DNA from: Mycolicibacterium sp. CBMA 247
Lineage (GTDB): Bacteria > Actinomycetota > Actinomycetes > Mycobacteriales > Mycobacteriaceae
Assembly (NCBI RefSeq): GCF_009729095.1
Contig: NZ_VTGX01000002.1
Span: forward strand, 620,001-684,000
Length of the DNA: 64,000 nt
Direction: 5' to 3'
Shown here: positions 53,590 through 62,822 of the stretch, piece after piece
How the letters are laid out: each line of letters begins with the position of its first letter
Numbering within the stretch: position 1 is the stretch's first letter
Notes under the pieces: generated by a model
Databases searched by the model: none
Seen by the model: the letters and a program-made list of their open reading frames with translations, nothing else
Told to the model about the DNA's origin: nothing
Translations under genes and position numbers: made by a program

Positions 53590-55412
53590 GTGAGTTCAGC
53601 GGGTTGACGGCCCGCGGCCAGCTCGCTGGCGTTGATCCGGCCCGCACCCCAGGTCAGCCCGGCAATCAGGATCAGCGTGCACACCAGCACCACCAGCGAA
53701 GCCACGTTGTACAACCACGACGGATGGTTGAGGTTGCGTTCACGCTGCAGAATGGTGATCTCCTGGACGAACTCACGGCTGCTCGAGGCCAGCGCCGGGG
53801 TCTCTTTGGCACCGATACCCGGATCGGCGGGCAGGAAGATCGGTACACCTGCCATGGTGGTTCCGTCCTGCACGCGCAGCAGAGTCTTCCATTTCCCGGA
53901 TACCGGGATGGGCTGCGTCGAGCGGTAGTGGCCAGGGCCGACCTTCTCCAACCGGTCGATCATCAGGCCGCGGTCATTGGCCAGGCCACCCTGCCAGGCC
54001 AGGATCGACACCCACTCAGGGTTGTCGCCGACCAGGCCGGTCGGCGTGATCTGCACATCGGCCGAGGCCATGCGTTGCCCGTTGCGAGCCGGAAGATCCG
54101 TCAAAGTAATGGTGGCGCCGGCATTTTCCGGAACCTCGGTGCGCAGCCCGTTGGCCACAGCACCGCCGATCACCAGCGCGGTGGCCACCACGATGGATAT
54201 TCCCACCTCGGGCCGGGGCAGTGGCCGGCCGGTGAGGACGAGGGCCAGCAGCGCGCCACACAGGCCCATCGCCACGGCCACCGGGATGGCCATGGCCAGT
54301 GCCTCTCCCCACATGCTGGCCGGCCACGGATAGTGGTAGACCGCGCTGATCCACAACGACTCCAGCCACAGCCCGACGGTAGCCACGCCGAGCCCGCTTA
54401 CCGCGCCAAAGAGGATGGGCCGCTTGACAAGTGGGGTCAGTGCGATGAGTTCGACCACCAGTGCGGGCCCGAGGTATAGCGCGAACCAACTGGTCGGGGC
54501 TCCGAGTACCGGGCCGACGATGAAGGCCACGGCCCCGCGTAACACGATGGCGAACCCCGCGGCGATCAAGGCCGCGCCCGGGCCGAGCACCAACCGCGCC
54601 GCGACCGCGGCCAGGGCAGCCGCAGCCGCGATCATCATCGGCTGCAGCACCAACCGGAACTGCTCGACCCCGAAGTCGTATTCGATCTGGAACACCGAGA
54701 GGCCGATGAACAGACCGCCGAAGGACAGGAAGTAGAGGAACTTGTTGAACTTGCTGTCCTCACCTGCGTCCGATCCCATCGCCACCCGGCCCTCGTGCTC
54801 CAGCAGCAGCACCGCGATCAGTGACAACCCCGCGCCGCCGATCAGCATCAAATGGGTTGGGCCCCAGAGTGTGACGTCCTGGCCGAAGATCCGGTGCCAG
54901 ATGTCGTCGAGCGGGAAGCCGATGAGTGCGTACAGCCCGCACAGCGCCATCAGCACGCCGCCAACCGGGGCGTACCAACTGCGGGTGATCCGGATGGCGG
55001 CCGGTCCGGGCTTGTCGTAGGGCAGCACGATCGCCATCGAGCCGGCGATGAACAGCAGGAACAACCCGAACAGGATGAAGTAGTGCGCCGGGTTGGCCAG
55101 CGGGCCCGGGTCGCGGCCCTTGCCGATGTGCAGGCTGACATCCCAGATGAAGCCGAACAGGGCGCAGATGATGGTCGCGGTGAACAGGAACACCTGTAGC
55201 GCGACCCAAGGCGGGCGGTGGAACTTGCGGCCGAGCCATTCGGCGAAGTCGTTCAGCCAGGTGATGCGCCGGTTGCGGTGCAGGTAGCCGATCCACAGCA
55301 GGGCGACGCTGACGATCATTGCGACCACCGACATGCCGATCACCTGATCGAGCGCGGCACCACCGCCCCCATTGCCGGCGGCCGCGCTGAGCGTGACGTC
55401 CGATGAGCCCAT
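53586..55412 (-). CDS. Large histidine-bearing polytopic membrane protein with C-terminal beta domain
   Basis: 608 residues from the ATG at 55412 (GGAGG five bases upstream). About a dozen transmembrane helices span residues 20-420, with His at helix ends: H95 (WDVSLHIGKGRD), H110 (NPAHYFILFG), H173 (IWHRIFG) and H187 (WGPTHLMLIGG). A roughly 150-residue outer domain follows (IPVSGKWKTLLRVQDGTTMA), similar in style to FixH/YtkA beta domains, then a last helix and a polar tail. Multiple membrane His suggest haem or copper ligands. Uncharacterised; central member of the operon. Confidence 0.65.
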   Translation of the reverse strand: MGSSDVTLSAAAGNGGGGAALDQVIGMSVVAMIVSVALLWIGYLHRNRRITWLNDFAEWLGRKFHRPPWVALQVFLFTATIICALFGFIWDVSLHIGKGRDPGPLANPAHYFILFGLFLLFIAGSMAIVLPYDKPGPAAIRITRSWYAPVGGVLMALCGLYALIGFPLDDIWHRIFGQDVTLWGPTHLMLIGGAGLSLIAVLLLEHEGRVAMGSDAGEDSKFNKFLYFLSFGGLFIGLSVFQIEYDFGVEQFRLVLQPMMIAAAAALAAVAARLVLGPGAALIAAGFAIVLRGAVAFIVGPVLGAPTSWFALYLGPALVVELIALTPLVKRPILFGAVSGLGVATVGLWLESLWISAVYHYPWPASMWGEALAMAIPVAVAMGLCGALLALVLTGRPLPRPEVGISIVVATALVIGGAVANGLRTEVPENAGATITLTDLPARNGQRMASADVQITPTGLVGDNPEWVSILAWQGGLANDRGLMIDRLEKVGPGHYRSTQPIPVSGKWKTLLRVQDGTTMAGVPIFLPADPGIGAKETPALASSSREFVQEITILQRERNLNHPSWLYNVASLVVLVCTLILIAGLTWGAGRINASELAAGRQPAELT

Positions 55413-55427
55413 GATGACCTCCGGTTG

Positions 55428-56228
55428 TCAGCGTTTGCTCCACGGGGTCACGGGCCGATCCGCGCGCACGCCGTCGACGACCACATCCACGTGCTCATCG
55501 AAGAAGCAGATCCGGTCGCGGACGGGCTCCGCATCGATCAGTGGTTGGTGATAGGCCCAGGCCAGATCGGCTGGTCCGCCGGGCAATGAGTAGTAGGTGG
55601 CCCGGCCCTTGTACGCGCAGTAGGTGACGGTGTCGCTGAGGTTCAGCGGGGTGGTGATGTCCTCACGGGGCAGGTAGCGCCGAGTTGGTAGCCCGGTCTC
55701 GAATAACAGCATGGGATTGGAGGATTCGGCCAGTACCCGCCCGTCGAGTTCGATGCGGATGTGCCGTCGGCTGCGCCGGATGTCGATCCGGTGGAAGGGA
55801 TCGTGCGGGTGCGCGACGATCGCCTCGTCCTCTTCGCGCCATTCGAAGGTGGAGAAGTCCAGGATCAGATACCCGGCCAGCTCCTCATCGTCGGGCTGAA
55901 AGGCCGCGGCGGCACCGGTTTCCTCACCGGTGATGACGTCGAATGCCGTGCCCGGGCAGGTGTGTGCGATGAACGGCACCGACGGGTCGAGGAAGCCGGG
56001 GATCTCGTCATCGCCCACATCCCCGCCCGCCGGAACGAGTTGCGCGGTCAGTGCCGATCGCGGTACCGCGTAGGTCGGCACCACCCGTCGCGGCTCCCAC
56101 ACCAGGATCGCTTCGCACGTGTCGGCCACCGGATCACCGCCCAGGCAGACCCGAATTCGCTTGGCAGTGGGTTGGTACCGCAGGGCACCCAGCTGGCTTC
56201 CCAGCAGATCGGCCATCTTCACTGCCAT
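55428..56228 (-). CDS. DUF427 protein (two tandem domains)
   Basis: 266 residues; ATG at 56228, alternative ATG at 56216. Two DUF427-like beta-barrels: residues about 20-140 (VWEPRRVVPTYAVPRSALTA) and 150-250 (IDIRRSRRHIRIELDGRVLAESSNPMLLFE, in pieces; then YCAYKGRATYYSL). DUF427 function is not known. It lies 15 bases upstream of the large membrane protein gene and begins the main part of the pncA operon. Confidence 0.78.
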   Translation of the reverse strand: MAVKMADLLGSQLGALRYQPTAKRIRVCLGGDPVADTCEAILVWEPRRVVPTYAVPRSALTAQLVPAGGDVGDDEIPGFLDPSVPFIAHTCPGTAFDVITGEETGAAAAFQPDDEELAGYLILDFSTFEWREEDEAIVAHPHDPFHRIDIRRSRRHIRIELDGRVLAESSNPMLLFETGLPTRRYLPREDITTPLNLSDTVTYCAYKGRATYYSLPGGPADLAWAYHQPLIDAEPVRDRICFFDEHVDVVVDGVRADRPVTPWSKR

Positions 56229-56263
56229 TCGGCCATTATCGACCGGATGACAGTATCTGTCTG

Positions 56264-56362
56264 CTACTTGACGTCGACGTAAACCGTGCGCTGGGTGACG
56301 GCGGCGGTCAAGCCGCCGACCGCTGCGGCGATGATTCGAGACTTTCCGATTGTGTTTCGCAC
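56264..56362 (-). CDS. Candidate 32-residue small protein
   Basis: Too short for ordinary gene calling, but it has an excellent AAGGAGG eight bases before the GTG at 56362. Product: basic N-terminus RNTIGKSRII, an Ala/Gly/Val stretch (AAAVGGLTAAVTQ) and a short C-terminus, ending 35 bases upstream of the DUF427 gene. It could be the first gene of the operon or a leader peptide. No homologue recognised. Confidence 0.4.
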   Translation of the reverse strand: MRNTIGKSRIIAAAVGGLTAAVTQRTVYVDVK

Positions 56363-56410
56363 TGGAGTGTCCTCCTTTTCGGGTTCGCCGGTTTTTCGCT
56401 ACGCTGCGAT

Positions 56411-57025
56411 ATGTCGGTTCAAACCGGCAGCTCAGAAGCTTTAATTCCGATGGCAGAAGTTGATCGATCAGATGACCGGATCTGTGTGAAGCCAGGGAAA
56501 CTGGCGGCCTTACGGCTACGGCAGCGCGACGGGATCACGTGTGGCCCGACAGTCGCGGTGGTGGCGGGCGCCATGTTGGATCCCGCGTATCGCGCGGAGT
56601 TGCTGGACCCCGACGGCGACGCCTGGTTCGCCGCCGAACAGGGCCGAATCCACGCCGCTGTCAACCGGATCTGGCCGCGCCAACTCGGGACTACCCCGGT
56701 GGGGATGGCCCGCGCACTGACCGACCACAGTGCGAAACGTGGTGTGACATACCGCTGGCGGCGCTTCCGCGGCACCACCGACTCGCTGTCGGATGTGCGT
56801 AGCGCCGTCGCCGGTGGTTGGCCGGTGGCGATGTTGATCGGCGAGCGCGGCATTCCACGGCATTGGGTGCTGATCGTCGAGGCGGGCCAGGACGTCCTGA
56901 TGTGCTACGAACCGTCTTCGGGCAAGGTGTTGCCGATCGAGGTCGCGGCAGTGCGCAGTGCGCGGCTGACCGGGTTGGGTTTTCGCCGTCCGTTCGCCTT
57001 CGTCGTACCCGATCACGCTGGCTGA
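56411..57025 (+). CDS. C39-like papain-fold protein
   Basis: 204 residues from the ATG at 56411; TACGCT at 56399-56404 suggests a leaderless transcript, and no Shine-Dalgarno is present. Papain/C39 marks: Cys44 in GITCGPTVAVVAG, His151 in PRHWVLIVEAG and the third triad position in CYEPSSGKV, where Glu167 stands instead of the usual Asp. No ABC transporter or Gly-Gly leader substrate is nearby, so it is not a bacteriocin processor in context. Probably an isolated cysteine peptidase-like or transglutaminase-like protein. Confidence 0.6.
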   Translation: MSVQTGSSEALIPMAEVDRSDDRICVKPGKLAALRLRQRDGITCGPTVAVVAGAMLDPAYRAELLDPDGDAWFAAEQGRIHAAVNRIWPRQLGTTPVGMARALTDHSAKRGVTYRWRRFRGTTDSLSDVRSAVAGGWPVAMLIGERGIPRHWVLIVEAGQDVLMCYEPSSGKVLPIEVAAVRSARLTGLGFRRPFAFVVPDHAG

Positions 57026-57037
57026 CAGTCTGTTTCA

Positions 57038-57087
57038 GCGTAACGCTGCGGCGAGGCTTTTGCGCTGAGGCCGCCATGGCGTTACGC
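57038..57087. promoter_or_regulatory. Long imperfect hairpin between the C39-like and PPOX genes
   Basis: Outer arms GCGTAACGC (57038-57046) and GCGTTACGC (57079-57087) are perfect; inner CGGC/GCCG extend the stem. It sits 12 bases after one stop and 31 bases before the next start. Either a terminator or an operator. Confidence 0.45.
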
Positions 57088-57118
57088 ACGGCGACGCTGC
57101 AACTACTACCGTCGAAGC

Positions 57119-57574
57119 ATGGCCCGAAAATATGCCACCGCCGACACCGTAGGAATCGATGAACTCCTGGCCTTTGTGCGCCCGAGGCACCGGATGGTGC
57201 TCACCACGTTCCGCGCCGACGGCTCGCTGCAGACTTCACCGGTGACCGGTGGGGTGGACGAGCAGGGCCGCATCGTGATCGCCAGTTATCCGCAACGGGC
57301 GAAGGCGGCCAACCTCCGGCGCACGCCGCGGGCCAGCGTGACGGTGCTGTCCGATGAGTTCAACGGACCGTACGTGCAAGTCGACGGTGACGCTGAGGTG
57401 ATCGGACTTCCGGAGGCGGTGGAACCGCTCGTCGACTACTTCCGCGCGGTCGGCGGTGAGCACCCGGATTGGGATGAATACCGGCAGGCGATGGTGAACC
57501 AGGGCAAGTGTCTGATCCGGGTCACGCCCACGCGCTGGGGGCCCGTTGCCACCGGTGGCTTTCCTCCGGCCTGA
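57119..57574 (+). CDS. PPOX-class F420-dependent oxidoreductase (Rv1155-like)
   Basis: 151 residues from the ATG at 57119. Split-barrel fold: MVLTTFRADGSLQTSPVTGG, IASYPQRAKAANLRRTPRAS, YVQVDGDAEVIGLPEAVEPL and the C-terminal CLIRVTPTRWGPVATGG. It resembles TIGR03618 proteins that bind coenzyme F420. Probable reductase of an unknown substrate. There is little ribosome-binding signal, so it may be leaderless. Confidence 0.82.
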   Translation: MARKYATADTVGIDELLAFVRPRHRMVLTTFRADGSLQTSPVTGGVDEQGRIVIASYPQRAKAANLRRTPRASVTVLSDEFNGPYVQVDGDAEVIGLPEAVEPLVDYFRAVGGEHPDWDEYRQAMVNQGKCLIRVTPTRWGPVATGGFPPA

Positions 57575-57620
57575 TCGCTGGCGAGGGCGCCGAGGCCGGT
57601 AGCGCGCAGCGAGCGGAGCG

Positions 57621-57664
57621 TTGCTTCTGCTAGCTGGTCAAACTATAGTCTGGACACATGTCCA
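57621..57664 (+). promoter_or_regulatory. Promoter with overlapping TetR-type operator for the glycosyltransferase operon
   Basis: -35 TTGCTT (57621-57626) and -10 TATAGT (57644-57649) are 17 bases apart, a good SigA promoter. Immediately downstream, TGGACA-CA-TGTCCA (57651-57664) is an inverted repeat covering the expected start point. The same core occurs at the tetR start at 61559-61572. Confidence 0.7.
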
Positions 57665-57728
57665 GAGGGTTCGGAGTCGACGCGTGAGCGTGTATTCCCA
57701 GCTCAGCACGATTCCGGCCGTCGGGTGA
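57658..57728 (+). other. Two overlapping micro-ORFs in the glycosyltransferase leader
   Basis: An ATG at 57658 opens MSRGFGVDA (stop 57685-57687), and a GTG overlapping that stop opens a 14-codon frame, VSVYSQLSTIPAVG (stop 57726-57728), ending seven bases before the glycosyltransferase ATG. The glycosyltransferase itself has almost no Shine-Dalgarno. Translation might therefore be passed along by coupling. It could also be chance. Confidence 0.35.
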
Positions 57729-57735
57729 TCTGATT

Positions 57736-58995
57736 ATGCGTATCGCGTTGCTGTCCTATCGGAGCAAGACTCACTGCGGCGGCCAGGGCGTCTATGTGCG
57801 CCATCTCAGCCGCGGGCTCGCCGAACTCGGCCATGACGTCGAGGTGTTCTCCGGCCAGCCCTACCCCGAGGGCCTTGACCCGCGGGTCAAGCTGACCAAG
57901 GTCCCCAGCCTGGACCTCTACCGCGAACCGGACCCGTTCCGGGTGCCCAGGCCCAGCGAGATCCGCGACGGTATCGACGCCCTGGAACTGGCCACCATGT
58001 GGAGCGCGGGCTTCCCGGAGCCCCGGACCTTCACCATGCGGGTGGCCCGGATCCTGGCCGAGCGCCGCGACGAGTTCGACGTGGTCCACGACAACCAGAG
58101 CCTGGGCTCGGCGCTGTTGAAGATCGCCAAACTCGGCCTGCCGGTGGTGGCCACCGTGCACCACCCGATCACCCGGGACCGGGTGGTCGAGATCGCCGCC
58201 GCCACGTGGCGGCGCAAGCCGCTGGTTCGGCGCTGGTATGGGTTCGCCGAGATGCAGAAGAAGGTGGCCCGCAAGATCCCCGAGTTGCTCACCGTGTCGT
58301 CGTCCTCGGCCGCCGACATCATCGAGGACTTCGGGGTCACCCCGAATCAGCTGCACATCGTGCCGCTCGGGGTCGACACCGAACTGTTCAAGCCTGCCGA
58401 GCGCCGGGTAAGCGGACGCATCATCGCGATCGCCAGCGCCGACGTTCCGCTCAAGGGCGTCAGCCATCTGCTGCATGCGGTGGCCCGGCTGCGGGTGGAA
58501 CGAAACCTGGACGTGCAGTTGGTGTCCAAGCTGGAACCGAACGGGCCGACCGAGAAACTCATTGCCGAGCTTGGTATCTCGGATATCGTGCACAGCTCCA
58601 GCGGGCTGTCCGATGACGAGCTCGCCGCATTGCTGGCCTCCGCCGAGGTGGCCTGCATCCCGTCGCTGTACGAAGGCTTCTCGCTGCCTGCCGTGGAAGC
58701 CATGGCCAGTGGCACCCCGATCGTGGCCAGCCGCGCGGGTGCGCTGCCCGAGGTGGTCGGTGACGACGGCTCCTGCGCCCGGCTGGTGCGCCCGGCCGAT
58801 GTCGACGAGCTGACCGCGGTGCTCGGAGAACTGCTCGACTCGCCGTTGGAGCGCCGCAAGCTCGGTGCCGCCGGACGGCAGCGGGCCCTCGAAGTTTTCA
58901 GTTGGGAATCGGTTGCCGCACAGACGGTGTCGGTGTATGAGCTGGCCCGCGAGCGGGTGGGGAAGCGAGTGGGGAAGAAGGTGGCGCGCACGTGA
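57736..58995 (+). CDS. GT4-family glycosyltransferase
   Basis: 419 residues. GT-B fold: N-terminal LLSYRSKTHCGGQGVYVRHL (acceptor domain, GGQG loop), then VPLGVDTELFKP and the nucleotide-sugar motif EGFSLPAVEAMASGTPIVAS (E-x7-E). The C-terminus is basic (ERVGKRVGKKVART), suggesting membrane association. The sugar donor and acceptor are unknown. It heads a three-gene operon with a methyltransferase and a toroid protein, under an operator shared with the tetR at 61566. Confidence 0.87.
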   Translation: MRIALLSYRSKTHCGGQGVYVRHLSRGLAELGHDVEVFSGQPYPEGLDPRVKLTKVPSLDLYREPDPFRVPRPSEIRDGIDALELATMWSAGFPEPRTFTMRVARILAERRDEFDVVHDNQSLGSALLKIAKLGLPVVATVHHPITRDRVVEIAAATWRRKPLVRRWYGFAEMQKKVARKIPELLTVSSSSAADIIEDFGVTPNQLHIVPLGVDTELFKPAERRVSGRIIAIASADVPLKGVSHLLHAVARLRVERNLDVQLVSKLEPNGPTEKLIAELGISDIVHSSSGLSDDELAALLASAEVACIPSLYEGFSLPAVEAMASGTPIVASRAGALPEVVGDDGSCARLVRPADVDELTAVLGELLDSPLERRKLGAAGRQRALEVFSWESVAAQTVSVYELARERVGKRVGKKVART

Positions 58996-59014
58996 GGAGC
59001 AGGAAGATGATGCG

Positions 59015-59752
59015 ATGCTGACCGTCGATTTCGATCGGCTCGGTGTCGGACCGGACACCACGGTGATCGACGTCGGCTGCGGCGCGGGCCGGCACACCTT
59101 CGAGGCATATCGGCGCGGCGCCAATGTCGTCGGCTTCGACCAGAGCGTGTCCGACCTCAACGACGTCGACACGATGCTGCAGGCCATGCGGGAAGCGGGC
59201 GAGGTGCCGCTGTCGGCCAAGGGTGAGGCCGTCAAGGGTGACGCGCTCGACCTGCCGTATGCGGACGCCAGCTTCGACTGCGTCATCGCCTCCGAGATCC
59301 TGGAGCACGTGCCGCAGGACGACCGGGCCATCGCCGAACTTGTACGCATCCTGAAACCCGGTGGTGCACTGGCCATCACCGTTCCACGCTGGCTTCCTGA
59401 GAAGGTGTGCTGGCTGCTGTCGGACGAGTACCACGCCAACGAGGGCGGGCACATCCGCATCTACAAGGCCGACGAGCTGCGCGACAAGGTGCTCGCACAC
59501 GGGCTTACGCTCACCCACACGCACCACGAGCACGCGCTGCACTCGCCGTACTGGTGGCTCAAATGTCTTGTCGGAACCGAGAAGAACGACCATCCCGCGG
59601 TCAAGGCCTATCACCAGCTGCTGGTATGGGACATGATGGGCCGGCCCTGGCTCACTCGCACCGCCGAATCGCTGCTGAACCCGGTGATCGGCAAGAGCGT
59701 CGCTATGTATTTTGTGAAGGCGGATCTCCGCGCACCGGAATTCAACGGGTAG
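59015..59752 (+). CDS. SAM-dependent methyltransferase
   Basis: 245 residues from the ATG at 59015 after AGGAAG. Class I fold with motif I VIDVGCGAGRHTFEA, then GFDQSVSDLNDVD, ALDLPYADASFDCVIASEIL and LVRILKPGGALAITVPRW. It is a methyltransf_11-type enzyme. Placed 19 bases after the glycosyltransferase, it probably methylates the same product, either a sugar hydroxyl or a carboxylate; inference only. Confidence 0.85.
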   Translation: MLTVDFDRLGVGPDTTVIDVGCGAGRHTFEAYRRGANVVGFDQSVSDLNDVDTMLQAMREAGEVPLSAKGEAVKGDALDLPYADASFDCVIASEILEHVPQDDRAIAELVRILKPGGALAITVPRWLPEKVCWLLSDEYHANEGGHIRIYKADELRDKVLAHGLTLTHTHHEHALHSPYWWLKCLVGTEKNDHPAVKAYHQLLVWDMMGRPWLTRTAESLLNPVIGKSVAMYFVKADLRAPEFNG

Positions 59753-59763
59753 GCGGCCGAGCG

Positions 59764-60831
59764 GTGCTACTGCCCGAGATCCCCGGCGTGCCCGGAGTTT
59801 TGACGCCAGACGACTGCCTGCAGACGGCGCGATCGATCGCCGCGACCCAGGAATCCTCAGGGGCCCTACCCTGGTTCGACGGTGGCCACACCGATCCGTG
59901 GGACCACGTCGAGAACGCGATGGCGCTGACCGTGGCCGGGTTGATCGAACCGGCCCGCGCGGCCTTCGACTGGTGCCGCACCGTGCAGCGCGCCGACGGC
60001 TCCTGGCCGATCCAGTTGCGCAACGGTGTCATCGAAGACTCCAACAGCGACAGCAATTTCTGCGCCTATGTGGCCACCGGTGTCTGGCATCATGTGCTGG
60101 TCACCGGTGACCGGGCATTCGCCGAGACCATGTGGCCGGTGGTCACCCGTGCGCTGGATTTCGTGCTGGGTCTGCAGGCCTCGGGCGGCGAGATCTACTG
60201 GGCCGCTACGCCGTCGGGTCCGGTCGCCGAGGCGCTGCTGACCGGCTGCGCCAGCGTCTACCACAGCATCCGGTGTGGGCTGGCGCTCGCCGACTATCTC
60301 GATGACCCCCAGCCGGAATGGGAGGTGGCCGTCGGGCGTCTCGGCCACGCCATCGCCGCACATCCAGAGGTGTTCTCCACCAAGGACACCCACGCGATGG
60401 AGTGGTACTACCCGGTGCTGGGCGGTGCGTTGCGCGGCAGCGCGGCCAAGGCGCGGATCGATGACCGCTGGGACGACTTCGTGGTGCCTGGGCTGGGCAT
60501 CCGGTGCGTCGACCACCGGCCCTGGGTCACCGGTGCGGAGACCTGCGAGCTCGTGATGGCCCTGGACGCGATCGGTGAAACCCGGCGCGCGCACGAACAG
60601 TTCGCGGCCATGCACCACCTGCGCGAGGACGACGGATCCTATTGGACCGGGCTGGTTTTCGCCGATGGTAAGCGCTGGCCCGAGGAGCGCACCACCTGGA
60701 CCGGTGCGGCGATGATCCTGGCCGCCGATGCGCTGTCCTCGACCACCGCGGCCAGCGGCATCTTTCGTGGCGAAGGATTGCCGCGCGGCCTGGAGGGCGA
60801 GTACGACTGCGAGTGTGTGGCGGGCAGGTAG
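59764..60831 (+). CDS. Alpha/alpha-toroid protein (prenyltransferase / six-hairpin glycosidase-like)
   Basis: 355 residues from a GTG at 59764, 11 bases after the methyltransferase stop. Repeated helical hairpins with QxSxGALPWFDGG, VQRADGSWPIQ, LQASGGEIYWAA, THAMEWYYPVLGG and REDDGSYWTGLVF, i.e. the alternating helices and QxxDGSW-like turns of toroid folds. These are found in terpene cyclases, prenyltransferases and GH glycosidases. No DxDD or metal triad is evident, so a sugar-binding or glycosidase role fits the operon better than a cyclase. Function not assigned. Confidence 0.7.
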   Translation: MLLPEIPGVPGVLTPDDCLQTARSIAATQESSGALPWFDGGHTDPWDHVENAMALTVAGLIEPARAAFDWCRTVQRADGSWPIQLRNGVIEDSNSDSNFCAYVATGVWHHVLVTGDRAFAETMWPVVTRALDFVLGLQASGGEIYWAATPSGPVAEALLTGCASVYHSIRCGLALADYLDDPQPEWEVAVGRLGHAIAAHPEVFSTKDTHAMEWYYPVLGGALRGSAAKARIDDRWDDFVVPGLGIRCVDHRPWVTGAETCELVMALDAIGETRRAHEQFAAMHHLREDDGSYWTGLVFADGKRWPEERTTWTGAAMILAADALSSTTAASGIFRGEGLPRGLEGEYDCECVAGR

Positions 60832-60839
60832 GCCTGGGA

Positions 60840-62111
<1,272 letters not shown>

Positions 62112-62135
<24 letters not shown>

Positions 62136-62729
62136 ATTCGCAGTCATGACGGCCTTCGACGCGGCCACTGCGGGCACGTAGATCTGGTGGATGTCGCCGC
62201 CGTCCTCGACGATCAGCGCGGTCAGTTCGCGGAGCCCGCCCAACAGGATGATGGCCATCGGCTCGGTGAGCTGGGGCAGCCCGGCGCGCCGGAAGCCGGC
62301 GCTGCCGCTGAGCTCGATCAGCAGATCGGTCAGATCGCGCAGGGCTTCCCGCTGCAGCGGACGGGCTCTGGTGCCCAGTGCGGGCAGTTCGCGGATCCAG
62401 CTCAACGTGATGGCCGGGGCGGATGCGATGTGGTCGACATAGGCGCCCACGGCCTGTCCGATCTGATCCGGCCAGGCTGCCTCGGGGTCTACGGCGGCCT
62501 GGATGCCGTCCACCAGTGCGGCGTTGTTGGCGCGCAGCAGCTCGAGGAAACCGTCCTCTTTGGTGCCGAACTGGTCGTAGAACGTGCGCTTGGATGTGCG
62601 GGCGTGGCGGACGATGTCGGCCACCGTGGTCTCGCGATAGCCCTTATCGTTGATCGCCGCGGCGAGCCCATCGAGCAATCGCAGCCGGTAGGTGTCGGCG
62701 GGTGAATCGGCATGGCTGAGTGTGGTCAT
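62112..62729 (-). CDS. TetR-family regulator (Rv0135c-like)
   Basis: 205 residues from the ATG at 62729 (AGGGGG nine bases upstream). HTH: TTVADIVRHARTSKRTFYDQF. Divergent from cyp138, as Rv0135c is in M. tuberculosis. Two copies of a GGTAC-N6-GTACC site occur in the 93-base intergenic region, so it likely represses itself and cyp138. Confidence 0.88.
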
Positions 62730-62754
62730 CGTGTCTGACCCCCTTGCGCTGCCT

Positions 62755-62804
62755 GGTACCTGGGAGTACCGTACCTCACAACCATTGGTACTGCGCGGTA
62801 CCAA
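62755..62804. promoter_or_regulatory. Two operator copies between tetR and cyp138
   Basis: GGTAC-N6-GTACC at 62755-62770 and the longer TTGGTAC-N6-GTACCAA at 62785-62804. Centres are about 32 bases apart (three helical turns). The second is the stronger palindrome. Confidence 0.7.
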
Positions 62805-62822
62805 AACCTGGCTGGAGATGGT

